Positions 45,034 to 53,708 of a stretch of DNA of 64,000 bases are shown here, piece by piece. Origin of the DNA: Persicobacter sp. CCB-QB2 (GTDB taxonomy: Bacteria > Bacteroidota > Bacteroidia > Cytophagales > Cyclobacteriaceae); contig NZ_LBGV01000001.1 of the NCBI RefSeq assembly GCF_001274635.1, forward strand, positions 1,612,001-1,676,000, read 5' to 3'. Position numbers and translations under genes: made by a program. Within the stretch, counting starts at the first letter, position 1. Each line of letters starts with the position of its first letter. A model generated the notes under the pieces. That model was not told the DNA's origin and searched no databases. It saw only the letters and a program-made list of their open reading frames with translations.

Positions 45034-45596
45034 GTGAAGATAAGATTTTAGACGCCTTCAGGGGACTAATAAAGGGCATTGCACAGGAAACTTTTATTGG
45101 TAAGGTGATTGGGGTAAATGAAAAATCAATGGTCGCTGAAGTAGCGTATGATGAGCTGATTTATGATGTCCAGCTCCGTGCTGTGGCTGACCAGGAGCAG
45201 CGACTATTTGTACAAATTCCCGCCTTGCAAAGCTATGTGGTGGCTGCTCCTGTGGGGCATGACAAGGAGCGTTGTGTTTTACTTATTGCCAGTGTGGTGG
45301 AAAAGGTCATTTATCAGGGGGAGAATACTTCTTTCATTATCGATGATAAGGAGGGGAAGATCATTTTCAATAATGCGGATAAGGGGTCTTACCTCACCGA
45401 TATAAATAAACTGGTGGAGAAGATCAATGCTTTTGAAAATGATTTAAATGCCCTTAAAAATGTGTTTAAATCATGGGTTCCTGCGGCCATGGATGGAGGA
45501 GCAGCCTTAAAGGTTTTGAGCAAAGTGTGGGAGGAACAACCTTTTAATCCGCTGACTACAGTGGATGATTTAAAGGATGAAATGGTAGAACATTAA
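45030..45596 (+). CDS. Baseplate spike protein (gpV-like)
   Basis: 188 residues. The OB-fold-like N-terminal half (FIGKVIGVNEKSMVAEVAYDELIYDVQLRAV, LQSYVVAAPVGHDKERCVLLIASV) is followed by a short repetitive beta/helical tail. Position and overlap with the hub gene fit Mu gp45/P2 gpV, the membrane-piercing spike. Confidence 0.75.
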   Translation: MSEDKILDAFRGLIKGIAQETFIGKVIGVNEKSMVAEVAYDELIYDVQLRAVADQEQRLFVQIPALQSYVVAAPVGHDKERCVLLIASVVEKVIYQGENTSFIIDDKEGKIIFNNADKGSYLTDINKLVEKINAFENDLNALKNVFKSWVPAAMDGGAALKVLSKVWEEQPFNPLTTVDDLKDEMVEH

Positions 45597-45605
45597 TTCA
45601 TAATT

Positions 45606-45857
45606 ATGGCACTGGATAAAGATGATTTAGAAAATAAGCTAAAGGCACGGATTAAAGCGGTAGACTTACTAAAGGAAGATGCGGCAGCAAGTATATCTAA
45701 AATTGTGGCTGAGGAAATTCATTATTATACCAAGCCTCTGGTAGATGCTTATAATCAGCATACACATGATAAAGTAATCGTAACGGTGACGGGAGGCTCC
45801 GGGGCTCCGGCAGTTGGAACACCTGGTAATTCTGGCACCACATCAAATAGCGTATGA
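45606..45857 (+). CDS. Small baseplate-associated protein
   Basis: 83 residues. The helical N-terminus is followed by YNQHTHDKVIVTVTGGSG and a Gly/Ser/Thr-rich tail. The HTH-type histidine cluster is common in trimeric tip proteins that bind metal at a needle tip, so a spike-tip role is possible. Its stop overlaps the gp25-like gene start. Confidence 0.6.
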   Translation: MALDKDDLENKLKARIKAVDLLKEDAAASISKIVAEEIHYYTKPLVDAYNQHTHDKVIVTVTGGSGAPAVGTPGNSGTTSNSV

Positions 45858-46138
45858 CCAACGATATCAAAAATACTGTAAATGGCGACATCGATTTTTC
45901 AGGTGGTGATGTGCATTGGGGGGAATCCTCTAAATCCTTGCAGCAAAAGGTCATTGTAACAAGAAAAGGAGGGATTAAACGGGCGCCTGAGGTGGGTGTT
46001 GGGGCTATTGATTACTATGCCGATGAGGATAATGGTAAGCTGATCAATGCCATAAAACAGGAACTGGAAGCAGATAATGCGAATGTAGAATCAGTCACAG
46101 TTGAAGGCTCTAAAATAAAAGTAAATGCGAACTATTGA
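45854..46138 (+). CDS. Baseplate wedge protein (gp25/gpW, Mu gp46-like)
   Basis: 94 residues. The pattern of an N-terminal strand, SLQQKVIVTRKGGIKRAPEVGVG, then a helix NGKLINAIKQELEADNANVESVTVEG, matches the gp25/gpW/Mu gp46 family of sheath-initiating wedge proteins. Overlaps with neighbours on both sides fit the baseplate operon. Confidence 0.8.
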   Translation: MTNDIKNTVNGDIDFSGGDVHWGESSKSLQQKVIVTRKGGIKRAPEVGVGAIDYYADEDNGKLINAIKQELEADNANVESVTVEGSKIKVNANY

Positions 46139-46352
46139 GACGGTTAAAGGGCAGACTATATACGACCTGGCGGTACAGGAGTACGGCAATGTGGAAGCGG
46201 CTTTTCTTATTGTTGAGGATAATAATTTATACGGCATTGATGTGGCAGCTTCTTTACCTGTAAAGCAAAAAATTCAAATTCGGGAAAATGATGACGCTAT
46301 CCGCACGGGAGTACTTCAAAGATTAGATAGGGCAATTGTAATTTCTGAATAA
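46125..46352 (+). CDS. LysM-like tail protein
   Basis: 75 residues: VKGQTIYDLAVQEYGNVEAAFLIVEDNNLYGIDVAASLPVKQKIQI is a single LysM-like module, as in phage tail X/gp53 proteins that stabilise the tube-baseplate junction. It overlaps its upstream neighbour by 14 bp. Confidence 0.75.
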   Translation: MRTIETVKGQTIYDLAVQEYGNVEAAFLIVEDNNLYGIDVAASLPVKQKIQIRENDDAIRTGVLQRLDRAIVISE

Positions 46353-46354
46353 TT

Positions 46355-47185
46355 ATGGCAAGAGAAATAGCTGAAATAGAAACGGAACTGGATCAGAATA
46401 TAGAACAGGTGTTTGATGATCCTTCAGCCTCCAATGGAGCAGACTGGAAGCTATGGCGCTCTATCTGGGCCATGGCTATCTGGACTTTTGAAAAGATCAT
46501 GGATATTCATCAGGGAAATGTAGAGTCCATTATTTCTTCAAAACGATATGGCACCCTTGCCTGGTATCATGATCGGGTTATGGAATTTCAGGGGGCGGAT
46601 GATGGCGAAGGATTTCAAGGTGATCGGTTGATTATTGATGATAATGGGAAGATTGTATATGAGGTGTCTGATGAGTCCAGGCGTATCATAGCACAGGCGT
46701 CCCTTAAAGAAAGCTCCTCCGGAATCGCTATTAAGGTGGCGAAATGGGAGGATGATATTTTGGTGCAATTGGTATTTGAAGAACAGGAAGCGCTAATACA
46801 ATACTTATTCAATATCAAATATCCGGGCACACGTATCAATGTCATTTCATTGCCTGCTGATATTTTTAAATATGATATCAATATCTATTATGATCCGAAG
46901 TTTTCAAAAGAAGATGTAAAGCAAAGAATAATGGAGGCAATTGAATCCTTTAAAACATTGATTGGATTTGATGCGCGATTTTATAAACAAAAATTCATTG
47001 ACCATTTAATGGCCATTGATGGAGTGGTAACGATAAAGCTAAATAGTTTGATGGTAAAGACAGCAACTTCTGATTATACAGAAATTGACGTGGTGCACGA
47101 ACTGGAATCAGGGTACTTAAACTATCAACCTACCGAGGGAGAGATACCTTCCAGAATTACAATGATTAACTCAGCTGAATTATAA
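46355..47185 (+). CDS. Baseplate J-like protein (Mu gp47)
   Basis: 276 residues. The N-terminal WKLWRSIWAMAIWTFEKIMDIHQ helix and the C-terminal part (YDINIYYDPKFSKEDVKQRIMEAIESF...FYKQKFIDHLMAIDGVVTIKL) fit baseplate J/gp47 wedge proteins. It sits between the LysM protein and the collar fibre. The length is shorter than Mu gp47 (about 360) but the C-terminal signature is clear. Confidence 0.75.
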   Translation: MAREIAEIETELDQNIEQVFDDPSASNGADWKLWRSIWAMAIWTFEKIMDIHQGNVESIISSKRYGTLAWYHDRVMEFQGADDGEGFQGDRLIIDDNGKIVYEVSDESRRIIAQASLKESSSGIAIKVAKWEDDILVQLVFEEQEALIQYLFNIKYPGTRINVISLPADIFKYDINIYYDPKFSKEDVKQRIMEAIESFKTLIGFDARFYKQKFIDHLMAIDGVVTIKLNSLMVKTATSDYTEIDVVHELESGYLNYQPTEGEIPSRITMINSAEL

Positions 47186-47187
47186 TT

Positions 47188-48246
47188 ATGAAAAGACAAT
47201 TTCAGGACATTGGCGTAAAGAAATGGTATGGTGATCATTTGCTTGATATGCAGGATGAGCTCTATACTCTATTGGACACTTTCTTTTCAAATTACGGAGC
47301 CCATGTAGTATATGGCTGTAAAATTCAGGACAATGGCGATAGCTGGACCATTGGAAACGGACTGGTTTCACTTCCTTTCAATGGTGCTTTCAGAGTATGT
47401 CGATTTGAAACCATTGAGATTGCAGATGGTGAGGAAGCTTATTTCTCAGTAGATGTGCGGGATCACCTTGGGGCTTATAAGGATGGAAGTCAAAAGGCAA
47501 TTGCCAAAGAATATGTAGCCAAAAAAGTATTAACCCCTACCGATGCCTTGACCATTAAAAAGGATGGGACTCACCATATTTTTGATGCATTAGTGCAGCA
47601 AAAAGCCTATGAGGAGGCAAAAAGCAAAGAGCCTGCCTTTGAAAAAAATTCAGGATTTAACCTCAATAAATCTTCGGCTATTGATTCAGACAAAGAGGAT
47701 GAGCTGGCTACCAGTAAAGCGATTAAAGAGGTCAAGGAAATAGCAGAGGAAAAGGAATCGGCTCTTCCCGCTGGTGCTATCATCATGTGGGCTGGCGCTT
47801 TGGCTGATATCCCCCAGGGCTGGAGATTGTGTGATGGTTCTAATGGTACACCTGATCTTCGTGGTCGATTTGTAGTGGGGTATCACTCAGGGGATACTGA
47901 TTACAATAGTTTAAAAAAGACTGGAGGGCTTAAGTCTGTGACTTTGCTTTCAACCCAAATCCCAAAACATACTCACCCACTTACTATCGATGATAATGGT
48001 GGTGGCCATAGCCATGTCATACAAGGTAGACTAAGAGGCGGGGGGTCTGGATCTCCGAATATTCACGTGAATTCCTCAACTGATAATGGAAACTGGGCTG
48101 ATACCATATCAGGACGTGAAATGTTAAGAACGAACTCAAGTGGTTTTCATACGCACACCGGATCAGTTGGTCAACAATCCTCTGGGGGAAGCTCTCACGA
48201 AAACCGTCCTCCCTATTTAGTATTGGCTTATATCATGAAAATGTAA
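47188..48246 (+). CDS. Tail fibre with phage tail collar domain
   Basis: 352 residues. A Lys/Glu-rich middle precedes a phage tail-collar domain at about 195-350: ALPAGAIIMWAGALADIPQGW, DLRGRFVVGY, His-rich segments (KHTHPL, GHSHVIQG, FHTHTGS) and the closing SHENRPPYLVLAYIMK. The histidines probably coordinate metal in a trimeric fibre tip that contacts the host surface. Confidence 0.85.
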   Translation: MKRQFQDIGVKKWYGDHLLDMQDELYTLLDTFFSNYGAHVVYGCKIQDNGDSWTIGNGLVSLPFNGAFRVCRFETIEIADGEEAYFSVDVRDHLGAYKDGSQKAIAKEYVAKKVLTPTDALTIKKDGTHHIFDALVQQKAYEEAKSKEPAFEKNSGFNLNKSSAIDSDKEDELATSKAIKEVKEIAEEKESALPAGAIIMWAGALADIPQGWRLCDGSNGTPDLRGRFVVGYHSGDTDYNSLKKTGGLKSVTLLSTQIPKHTHPLTIDDNGGGHSHVIQGRLRGGGSGSPNIHVNSSTDNGNWADTISGREMLRTNSSGFHTHTGSVGQQSSGGSSHENRPPYLVLAYIMKM

Positions 48247-48800
48247 TGATAGATTTTGATATCATTCGTTTTGTCCTCCGGAAAATCCCGTGGGAATGGC
48301 GTTTCCCAAATCGGGAAAAGCTTTTCAAGTGGCCATTTTTCTCTTTAAACACCGTTTGGATTGACTTTAAAGACTGGAGAAATTCCTCTCTTTGGAGGGC
48401 AAATATCACAGGCCAGTTAATGAGTCTTGAAACCAACCTAAACAGAAATGTGGATGGTGCCTTTGGGCAGATTAAAATCATTGAAGGACTTCCTTTGTCT
48501 GCCTGGATATCTCTGGAGAGTGAGCAAGCCGATGTTTTGGAAGTAGGTTTGTTAGACAAGGAGCCCGATGATTTCAGAGAGATTGGACTGGAGCAGGAAG
48601 AAGGTGCCAGCCTGGAGGTGGACTTTCGAGTGGCAGCTCCTTTGGGGGCAGATGAGCGTCAGATAAGAAATATTGTGGAAACCTTCCGATTAGCCGGAAT
48701 GACTTATGACATCGTTCTTATTGATCCTGAGGCAGGATTAGTGACGCATACAGGAGAGTACATTATAGATCACAACAATTATAGAATTGGATATGGGTAA
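48246..48800 (+). CDS. Tail protein, possibly Mu gp48-like
   Basis: 184 residues. The N-terminal half is aromatic and basic (WEWRFPNREKLFKWPFFSLNTVWIDFKDW); the C-terminal half has PLGADERQIRNIVETFRLAGMTYDIVLID. Its position after the baseplate genes suggests a baseplate/fibre linker. Its start overlaps the collar-fibre stop and its stop overlaps the next start. Family uncertain. Confidence 0.55.
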   Translation: MIDFDIIRFVLRKIPWEWRFPNREKLFKWPFFSLNTVWIDFKDWRNSSLWRANITGQLMSLETNLNRNVDGAFGQIKIIEGLPLSAWISLESEQADVLEVGLLDKEPDDFREIGLEQEEGASLEVDFRVAAPLGADERQIRNIVETFRLAGMTYDIVLIDPEAGLVTHTGEYIIDHNNYRIGYG

Positions 48801-49794
48801 TTTTATTGATACTGGTGAAAGAGTAAAAGATTTAGACCTGGAGTCATTTGACCCGGGTCAGGATGAATATGCCCTAATTGACTCAGATAAAGGCACGCAA
48901 AAGGTGAAGCTTGAGAACCTTGCAGCGGCTAAAAAATTACAGAATGTCGATAAGGCTGATTTTCATAATAAAGCTAAACAAGCTGATATTGGCTTTACAA
49001 CAGAAGATATTCCGGTATTAGGCACCAATATTGGAGCGATTGAAGATGGGCAGACCATACCTGCCGGAACAAGTGTAAATGCTTTCGTGAAAATGGCTGC
49101 TCGAAAGCAAATCCCTCCCACCTATACATCACCTACTTTGAGTCTGTCCATTGATCCTTCCAATACACAAGAGGTGGGCAGTGCTATTGAAGTTCAACTA
49201 TCGGCAGACTTTGAGAATCATGACGGAGGAGCAGCGAACCAAACGCAGTATTTTCTTAATGATTCAGTGATTGAAGATCAGCCCGGATTAGCCCCTGATA
49301 AGACACATAATTTAACTGTTGAATTGGGTGATAATGATTATAAGGTTCAAGTAGATTACAATCAGGGGCCAGTTAAGGATGATAATTTGGGTAACCCCTA
49401 TCCTGATGGTCAAATCCCTGCGGGCAGTAAAACGGCAAGTAAAAGTATTACTGGAGCTAATTATCATTTTTATGGCCCGAATGGGAATACTCCCCCTGCT
49501 GATGGTACGGAGGTCAGAGCTTTAGGCAAAACATTCGCTAACTCTTTTACTCTGAATACCGGAGTAACGGATAAGGTTTTTGTGATAGCCGTGCCGACCT
49601 CTAAAGCCCTGGACAAAGTGATTGATCAGGATGCGTTGAATGCAAATATCACGGCTTCTTTTGTGTTGTCCACGACGATCACCACGGTGCCAGATGCCAG
49701 CGGAGCAGATGTCAATTATAATGTATATGTGATGGAAAATGCAGTTGCTTTTCCTTCGAATCATCGACTTTTAACAACGTTGAAAAATGCCTGA
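48793..49794 (+). CDS. Putative tail fibre/appendage protein
   Basis: 333 residues from ATG 48793 (a TTG two codons upstream is in frame). A short N-terminal part is followed by beta-sandwich-like repeats (TLSLSIDPSNTQEVGSAIEVQLSADF...HNLTVELGDNDYKVQVDYN), resembling Ig-like modules of phage surface appendages. Probably a virion surface or adsorption protein; no specific family. Confidence 0.6.
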   Translation: MGNFIDTGERVKDLDLESFDPGQDEYALIDSDKGTQKVKLENLAAAKKLQNVDKADFHNKAKQADIGFTTEDIPVLGTNIGAIEDGQTIPAGTSVNAFVKMAARKQIPPTYTSPTLSLSIDPSNTQEVGSAIEVQLSADFENHDGGAANQTQYFLNDSVIEDQPGLAPDKTHNLTVELGDNDYKVQVDYNQGPVKDDNLGNPYPDGQIPAGSKTASKSITGANYHFYGPNGNTPPADGTEVRALGKTFANSFTLNTGVTDKVFVIAVPTSKALDKVIDQDALNANITASFVLSTTITTVPDASGADVNYNVYVMENAVAFPSNHRLLTTLKNA

Positions 49795-50437
49795 TTTTGT
49801 TGACGCTAACGGATTTGTGAACCCTGTGCCGGATGATAAGCGCAGGTATGTCGCCAGCCTGGCCAGTATTGCTAATTCACCTGTGTACTATGTCGGCTAT
49901 ACGGGAGTATATGCAATTGATGAAGGGAAGTGGTATAATGTGTCAGGAGGTGATGCTATGAATGGGTGGATTTTTGAGGCTGCTGGCCGTGGAGCAGGTT
50001 CATTTAGTGAGCTTGAAGGAGTCGCAAGGGATAATGCCGATTTGCAAGCAGAGCTTGAGGCGCATGACATAGGAATTGATACCGCTCAACAGGCGGCAGA
50101 TGATGCGCAGGCGGATGCAGACACCGCAAATCAAAAAGCGGATGCCCTTGCGGACGTGACCCAAAATCTTAACCTTACAGGTGATTTGGTCATTGATCTT
50201 TCATTAGGTAATATCATCAACATCAATGCAACGGCGGCCGGAAATATCACATTTTCTAATCTTGGCAATAAGGAATATAAGCTATTCATCACCACTACAG
50301 GCGTCTTTGATGTAACGATAGAGGGCTTTGCCCCATACCTGAACACGAGGAACGGCACAGACTATGTGATGTGCAGAAATTTTGGAGGAACTTTGGCGTT
50401 TTTAGATTGGGCATATGAAATCACACAAGGCAGTTAA
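49787..50437 (+). CDS. Putative tail fibre protein with coiled coil
   Basis: 216 residues. The middle is an Ala/Asp-rich coiled coil (DTAQQAADDAQADADTANQ) typical of trimeric fibre shafts, and a beta-rich C-terminus follows (LVIDLSLGNIININATAAGN). It overlaps both neighbours in the fibre cluster. Likely part of the adsorption apparatus. Confidence 0.62.
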   Translation: MPDFVDANGFVNPVPDDKRRYVASLASIANSPVYYVGYTGVYAIDEGKWYNVSGGDAMNGWIFEAAGRGAGSFSELEGVARDNADLQAELEAHDIGIDTAQQAADDAQADADTANQKADALADVTQNLNLTGDLVIDLSLGNIININATAAGNITFSNLGNKEYKLFITTTGVFDVTIEGFAPYLNTRNGTDYVMCRNFGGTLAFLDWAYEITQGS

Positions 50438-52775
50438 GGCTATTCAGCATTTGTACGATCGGACAGATAAAAGATCGATGGAGCCGGATGAGAATGGGGT
50501 GGTATTAAGTACGGTTGGGGAGCAGAGGGAGCTAGTGGGTTCAAATTGTTTTTATTTCAATGGCACTTATGGGCTCTTATTTAATTTTATGCCGCAAATA
50601 GCCTATGCGTGGGTCAAATTTGATGGAGAAAACGAATGGCAGGAAAATTATGACCTTTTAGCTTATTTCGAGGAAATAACGGAGGGATCTGAATTCGGTC
50701 GAAATTTTAATGGTTACATTAAGTTTTTGTATGTTAATGACAACAATAATCAATACTTTTCCCCTTGCGAACAGAATTCCGGCTTCTTCACCTTTTCAGC
50801 CTACAACCTGAAGGATTACGCCCAAATCATCGGATTTCTTGGAGAGGAAACACCTAATTTAAATGAGGAAGACTACTTGATCTATAGCAAGCAAGATGAC
50901 TGCCCTACAGAGTCCGGTGACTCTCTGGGGTACAGTATTTCAAAAGATTTATCAATAAATGCTCAAAACATAGATCCAGCGACTGACGACCGTTTTAAAA
51001 TATGGAATATAACCCCGGACAGTAATAAGGAGCTTTGGTATTCAGTCAATCAGCATACCAGTTCCTATGCATGGTATGGGAAGTTTCTCAATACTTATAC
51101 TGGGGAATACCTTAACGTAAGATCAAGCTGGTATCATCTTGGTGATTTGCGGATTGATACAAGTAAAAACCCGAATAAACCTATTCCCGAATTCGATTTA
51201 AATAATTATACAGAATATATAACAGAAAGCAATATTAAACCTTGGTGGAACCTTGATCATAATGGTGAGGCCTATATAGGCATTCAACAACATATCGAAA
51301 ATATGCCAGAAGGGATAACATCTGGAGGAGCAATAGCATTCAATGTAATTGGGACAAATAGGAAAGTGGAATTCGATGTTGAATTAGGAAGTGACTTAGG
51401 TCAAGAAGCTCCTGTACTCAGTATTACAGGAAACTATGGAAATATTGCTCAAGGAGCATATTTTAGAAGGTTTCAGGAAGGAGACTTTTTTAGAGGGTTA
51501 AGAGATTTTTTATTACAGGTAGATTTAACGCCTGTTTGGAACTCAAAAAAACAAGTTATTAATAGTGGTACTGATAATTTAACTTCAAATTTTAAGGCTG
51601 AAAATGTTTCAAATTCACTCGTACTGTTTGAGTTAGGCGTATTTCACTACATTTTATTTCATATTGGACAGCATGTAAAAGGAATCGATTCAACAGAATT
51701 TGAGATTTTTACTCAGGAAATATTTGAAATTGGCGTTTCTGATTTCATTTATGCCCCAACGCTAGAGGATCTAAGAGACACCTTTGTCATGATGTATGAA
51801 AATGTTGATAATGATATGCAGTATGTAAGTAGAGGGGTAAAAACAGTTCAAGATTGGATTCAAGAGACCACATATTTACATGAAAATAACCTAAACAGAG
51901 CAAATTATTTAGATCCAGGACTTTCCAACTCCTGGGCATATTCGGTGGATACAGGCGGACGATTTTCGCTTGGTATTTCAGTTCGGGAATTTGGTAGGCA
52001 AAAAATCAACTTTCAAGGTTTTATAAATTCAGCGCCTAATTTTTATGAGGGTTTAGCCTTTCCTGAAGAGGTTATAGGTGTTCAATTATCAGCGACCCGA
52101 TGTGCTGCGAAATTATTTTCTTTTACAGCGAATGGCGTCGTTTTCGTACCTTCAAATCCAAATGTTCCGGGATTTGGTGCTGATGGAAAACCTTTAGATC
52201 ATTTTGGGCAAGCGGCAATAAATGCCCAAATCACCGAGTCCGGAGAACTCGACACCAACCCATTCAACTCCCCACTGCTCCACCACGCCTCAAAGATTTT
52301 TGCAGGATCAGAAGATAATGTCCGGTACTATCGCAACGACCAGAGGGATATAATTACCATGCAGCAAGATGAGGATGAAAGATGGATAGAGCGAACACAG
52401 CGGTATGTTTACTATGGCGAACACACTTTATCCGTAGAAGCGCATCCAGATGATCCACTGACTTTTACAGGCTTTGATCGCGCAAACGGTTACAATCTCG
52501 GAGCTTTTACTCCAGATGTCATTTATGAAGACCTGAAATTGAAAGTCACTTCATTCGGTGCTATTCAGTATAAGGTGTATTTGCAAGTTGAAGGTGATCA
52601 TACTGATTTAGAACAGGTATCTCTGTGGGTCGAGGGGTTTGGACAAGTCCCTTTTTATGATGTCGAGTTGGTTGAGGGTGGCACCCAAACCCGTTGGACT
52701 TATCCGTCTTCTTCTTTATCGAATGCAATCAGGTCAAAAGCTGGGGAAGATATGTTGATTAAGTCTGTGTGGTGA
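50415..52775 (+). CDS. Large putative receptor-binding tail protein
   Basis: 786 residues, the last structural gene. Mixed beta/alpha and rich in Asn, Tyr and Trp, with no domain I recognise. The N-terminus (DENGVVLSTVGEQRELVGSNCFYFNGTYG) may attach to the fibre and the C-terminus is beta-rich. Its size, place at the end of the fibre cluster and lack of conserved motifs suit a host-specificity protein, which is an inference. It ends 2 bp before an internal copy of the phage right-end sequence. Confidence 0.6.
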   Translation: MKSHKAVKAIQHLYDRTDKRSMEPDENGVVLSTVGEQRELVGSNCFYFNGTYGLLFNFMPQIAYAWVKFDGENEWQENYDLLAYFEEITEGSEFGRNFNGYIKFLYVNDNNNQYFSPCEQNSGFFTFSAYNLKDYAQIIGFLGEETPNLNEEDYLIYSKQDDCPTESGDSLGYSISKDLSINAQNIDPATDDRFKIWNITPDSNKELWYSVNQHTSSYAWYGKFLNTYTGEYLNVRSSWYHLGDLRIDTSKNPNKPIPEFDLNNYTEYITESNIKPWWNLDHNGEAYIGIQQHIENMPEGITSGGAIAFNVIGTNRKVEFDVELGSDLGQEAPVLSITGNYGNIAQGAYFRRFQEGDFFRGLRDFLLQVDLTPVWNSKKQVINSGTDNLTSNFKAENVSNSLVLFELGVFHYILFHIGQHVKGIDSTEFEIFTQEIFEIGVSDFIYAPTLEDLRDTFVMMYENVDNDMQYVSRGVKTVQDWIQETTYLHENNLNRANYLDPGLSNSWAYSVDTGGRFSLGISVREFGRQKINFQGFINSAPNFYEGLAFPEEVIGVQLSATRCAAKLFSFTANGVVFVPSNPNVPGFGADGKPLDHFGQAAINAQITESGELDTNPFNSPLLHHASKIFAGSEDNVRYYRNDQRDIITMQQDEDERWIERTQRYVYYGEHTLSVEAHPDDPLTFTGFDRANGYNLGAFTPDVIYEDLKLKVTSFGAIQYKVYLQVEGDHTDLEQVSLWVEGFGQVPFYDVELVEGGTQTRWTYPSSSLSNAIRSKAGEDMLIKSVW

Positions 52776-52777
52776 TT

Positions 52778-52830
52778 AAAAAATGTACCGCCTTAGTTTT
52801 TCAGAATGCTTACATTTCGATTTGCCCTTT
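52778..52830 (+). repeat. Internal copy of the phage right-end sequence
   Basis: 53 bp aligning without gaps to 53571-53623 (about 41 of 53 identical), including TACATTTCGATTTGCC and the inverted transposase box TTTGCCCTTT at 52821-52830. It lies between the last tail gene and the cargo-like gene. Confidence 0.8.
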
Positions 52831-52853
52831 GTGGTACCCGGACGGAAACCATA

Positions 52854-52887
52854 CCCCTCAACATTAACCGTTGGGGGTTTTCTTTTT
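52854..52887 (+). terminator. Late-operon terminator
   Basis: CCCCTCAAC and GTTGGGGG pair around a short loop and are followed by TTTTCTTTTT. It closes the late operon and isolates the following cargo gene. Confidence 0.8.
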
Positions 52888-52924
52888 ATGGGGTATATTG
52901 GGGCTAAAATTGATACTTTTTGAT

Positions 52925-53521
52925 ATGATTGATCCATCGAACTACTTTTATGATAAAGAAACCTCCCAAATACTAGATGAAGAGTTATTAAAAATCATTT
53001 CGACAAAAGCTGCCTTAACCTATACCCAAGCAAATTATGGGAGGGTGGATCGAGATGAGTTAATAAAAGTAAATGGTGAACGTATCCCCTTGTTTCCTGG
53101 AGTAATCGATCAATTAGTTTCTTTTGATTTGATTTTTCTAGAAAATAAGCGAAAAATTAAAGAAGGAGAAGGGGTCTTTGTTTATGATGTCTTTTTAAAT
53201 AAGAAATCATACTTCTTTTTACTATCAGCTGGTGGTTTCTCCAAAATATGGGAAGAAAAACAGAAACAGGAAAAAAAAGGCAAAAATCAGTGGTACCTGA
53301 ACCTATTTACAGTTTTCATTTCACTCGCTGCTCTAGGCCTTACGACTTATAGCAACTTCACCACCTCCAATACCCAAAAGCTTGATATTTCGAATATTGT
53401 ACAGGAGCGGGACTCCTTGATCAAAGCCAGCTCCCTTTCTAACCAAAGATTCGACAGTATTTCGAAAATCCATTTTCATTTAAATAATAAAGTTCCTGTT
53501 CTTGAGGCTGGTGGGGATTGA
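52925..53521 (+). CDS. Membrane protein at the phage right end (candidate cargo gene)
   Basis: 198 residues from ATG 52925. The N-terminal soluble domain (about 1-115) looks winged-helix-like and contains YGRVDRDELIKVNGERIPLFPGVIDQL. One membrane segment follows (about 130-150, NLFTVFISLAALGLTTYS) and then a coiled-coil, externally placed C-terminus. It lies outside the late operon terminator and between two copies of the phage end sequence, typical of an accessory gene. Superinfection exclusion or host modulation are possible but unproven. Confidence 0.65.
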   Translation: MIDPSNYFYDKETSQILDEELLKIISTKAALTYTQANYGRVDRDELIKVNGERIPLFPGVIDQLVSFDLIFLENKRKIKEGEGVFVYDVFLNKKSYFFLLSAGGFSKIWEEKQKQEKKGKNQWYLNLFTVFISLAALGLTTYSNFTTSNTQKLDISNIVQERDSLIKASSLSNQRFDSISKIHFHLNNKVPVLEAGGD

Positions 53522-53570
53522 ATTCCATTTAGATAGGATTTAATTGGGTTTAAAACTCGAATTTGTGCTG

Positions 53571-53626
53571 AAAAAATGTGCTCATTTGGTTTTTCAAAAT
53601 GGGTACATTTCGATTTGCCGTTTATA
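53571..53626 (+). repeat. Phage right end (attR side)
   Basis: 53-bp right-end sequence plus the terminal ATA. It carries the inverted transposase box TTTGCCGTTT (53614-53623) and ends TTTATA at 53626, mirror image of TATAAA at 19248. CAGCT (53627-53631) follows and matches CAGCT at 19244-19248. Confidence 0.75.
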
Positions 53627-53674
53627 CAGCTGACGAATGTGGTCATAGGAGAAGGGGGTGCGAAAAAAAATCCC

Positions 53675-53682
53675 TACCTTTG
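53675..53682 (+). promoter_or_regulatory. Probable -7 box of mnmE
   Basis: TACCTTTG fits TAnnTTTG and lies 26 bp upstream of the mnmE ATG, with an AGGAG ribosome-binding site in between. The phage ends 49 bp upstream, so the core promoter survived the insertion. Confidence 0.55.
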
Positions 53683-53708
53683 TGGCGAAATTAACAGGAG
53701 AAGTAAAT

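Larger units (their letters stand above)
19248..53626 (+). mobile_element. Mu-like transposable prophage (34.4 kb)
   Basis: The ends are symmetrical: TATAAAGGGTAAA at 19248 and the reverse complement of TATAAACGGCAAA ending at 53626. CAGC(T) lies immediately outside both ends (19244-19248 and 53627-53631), consistent with a 4-5 bp target duplication. Inside are MuA- and MuB-type transposition genes, an S24 repressor, DUF3164, head genes, a contractile tail with Mu-like baseplate genes, fibres and lysis genes. There is no tyrosine or serine integrase. The insertion lies about 80 bp upstream of mnmE. Several head genes are frameshifted, so infectivity is uncertain. Confidence 0.9.

Noticed and set aside
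47188..52775. Diversity-generating retroelement acting on the tail fibres
   Set aside because: The collar-domain fibre is a reasonable target type, but there is no reverse transcriptase or template/variable repeat pair in the window.
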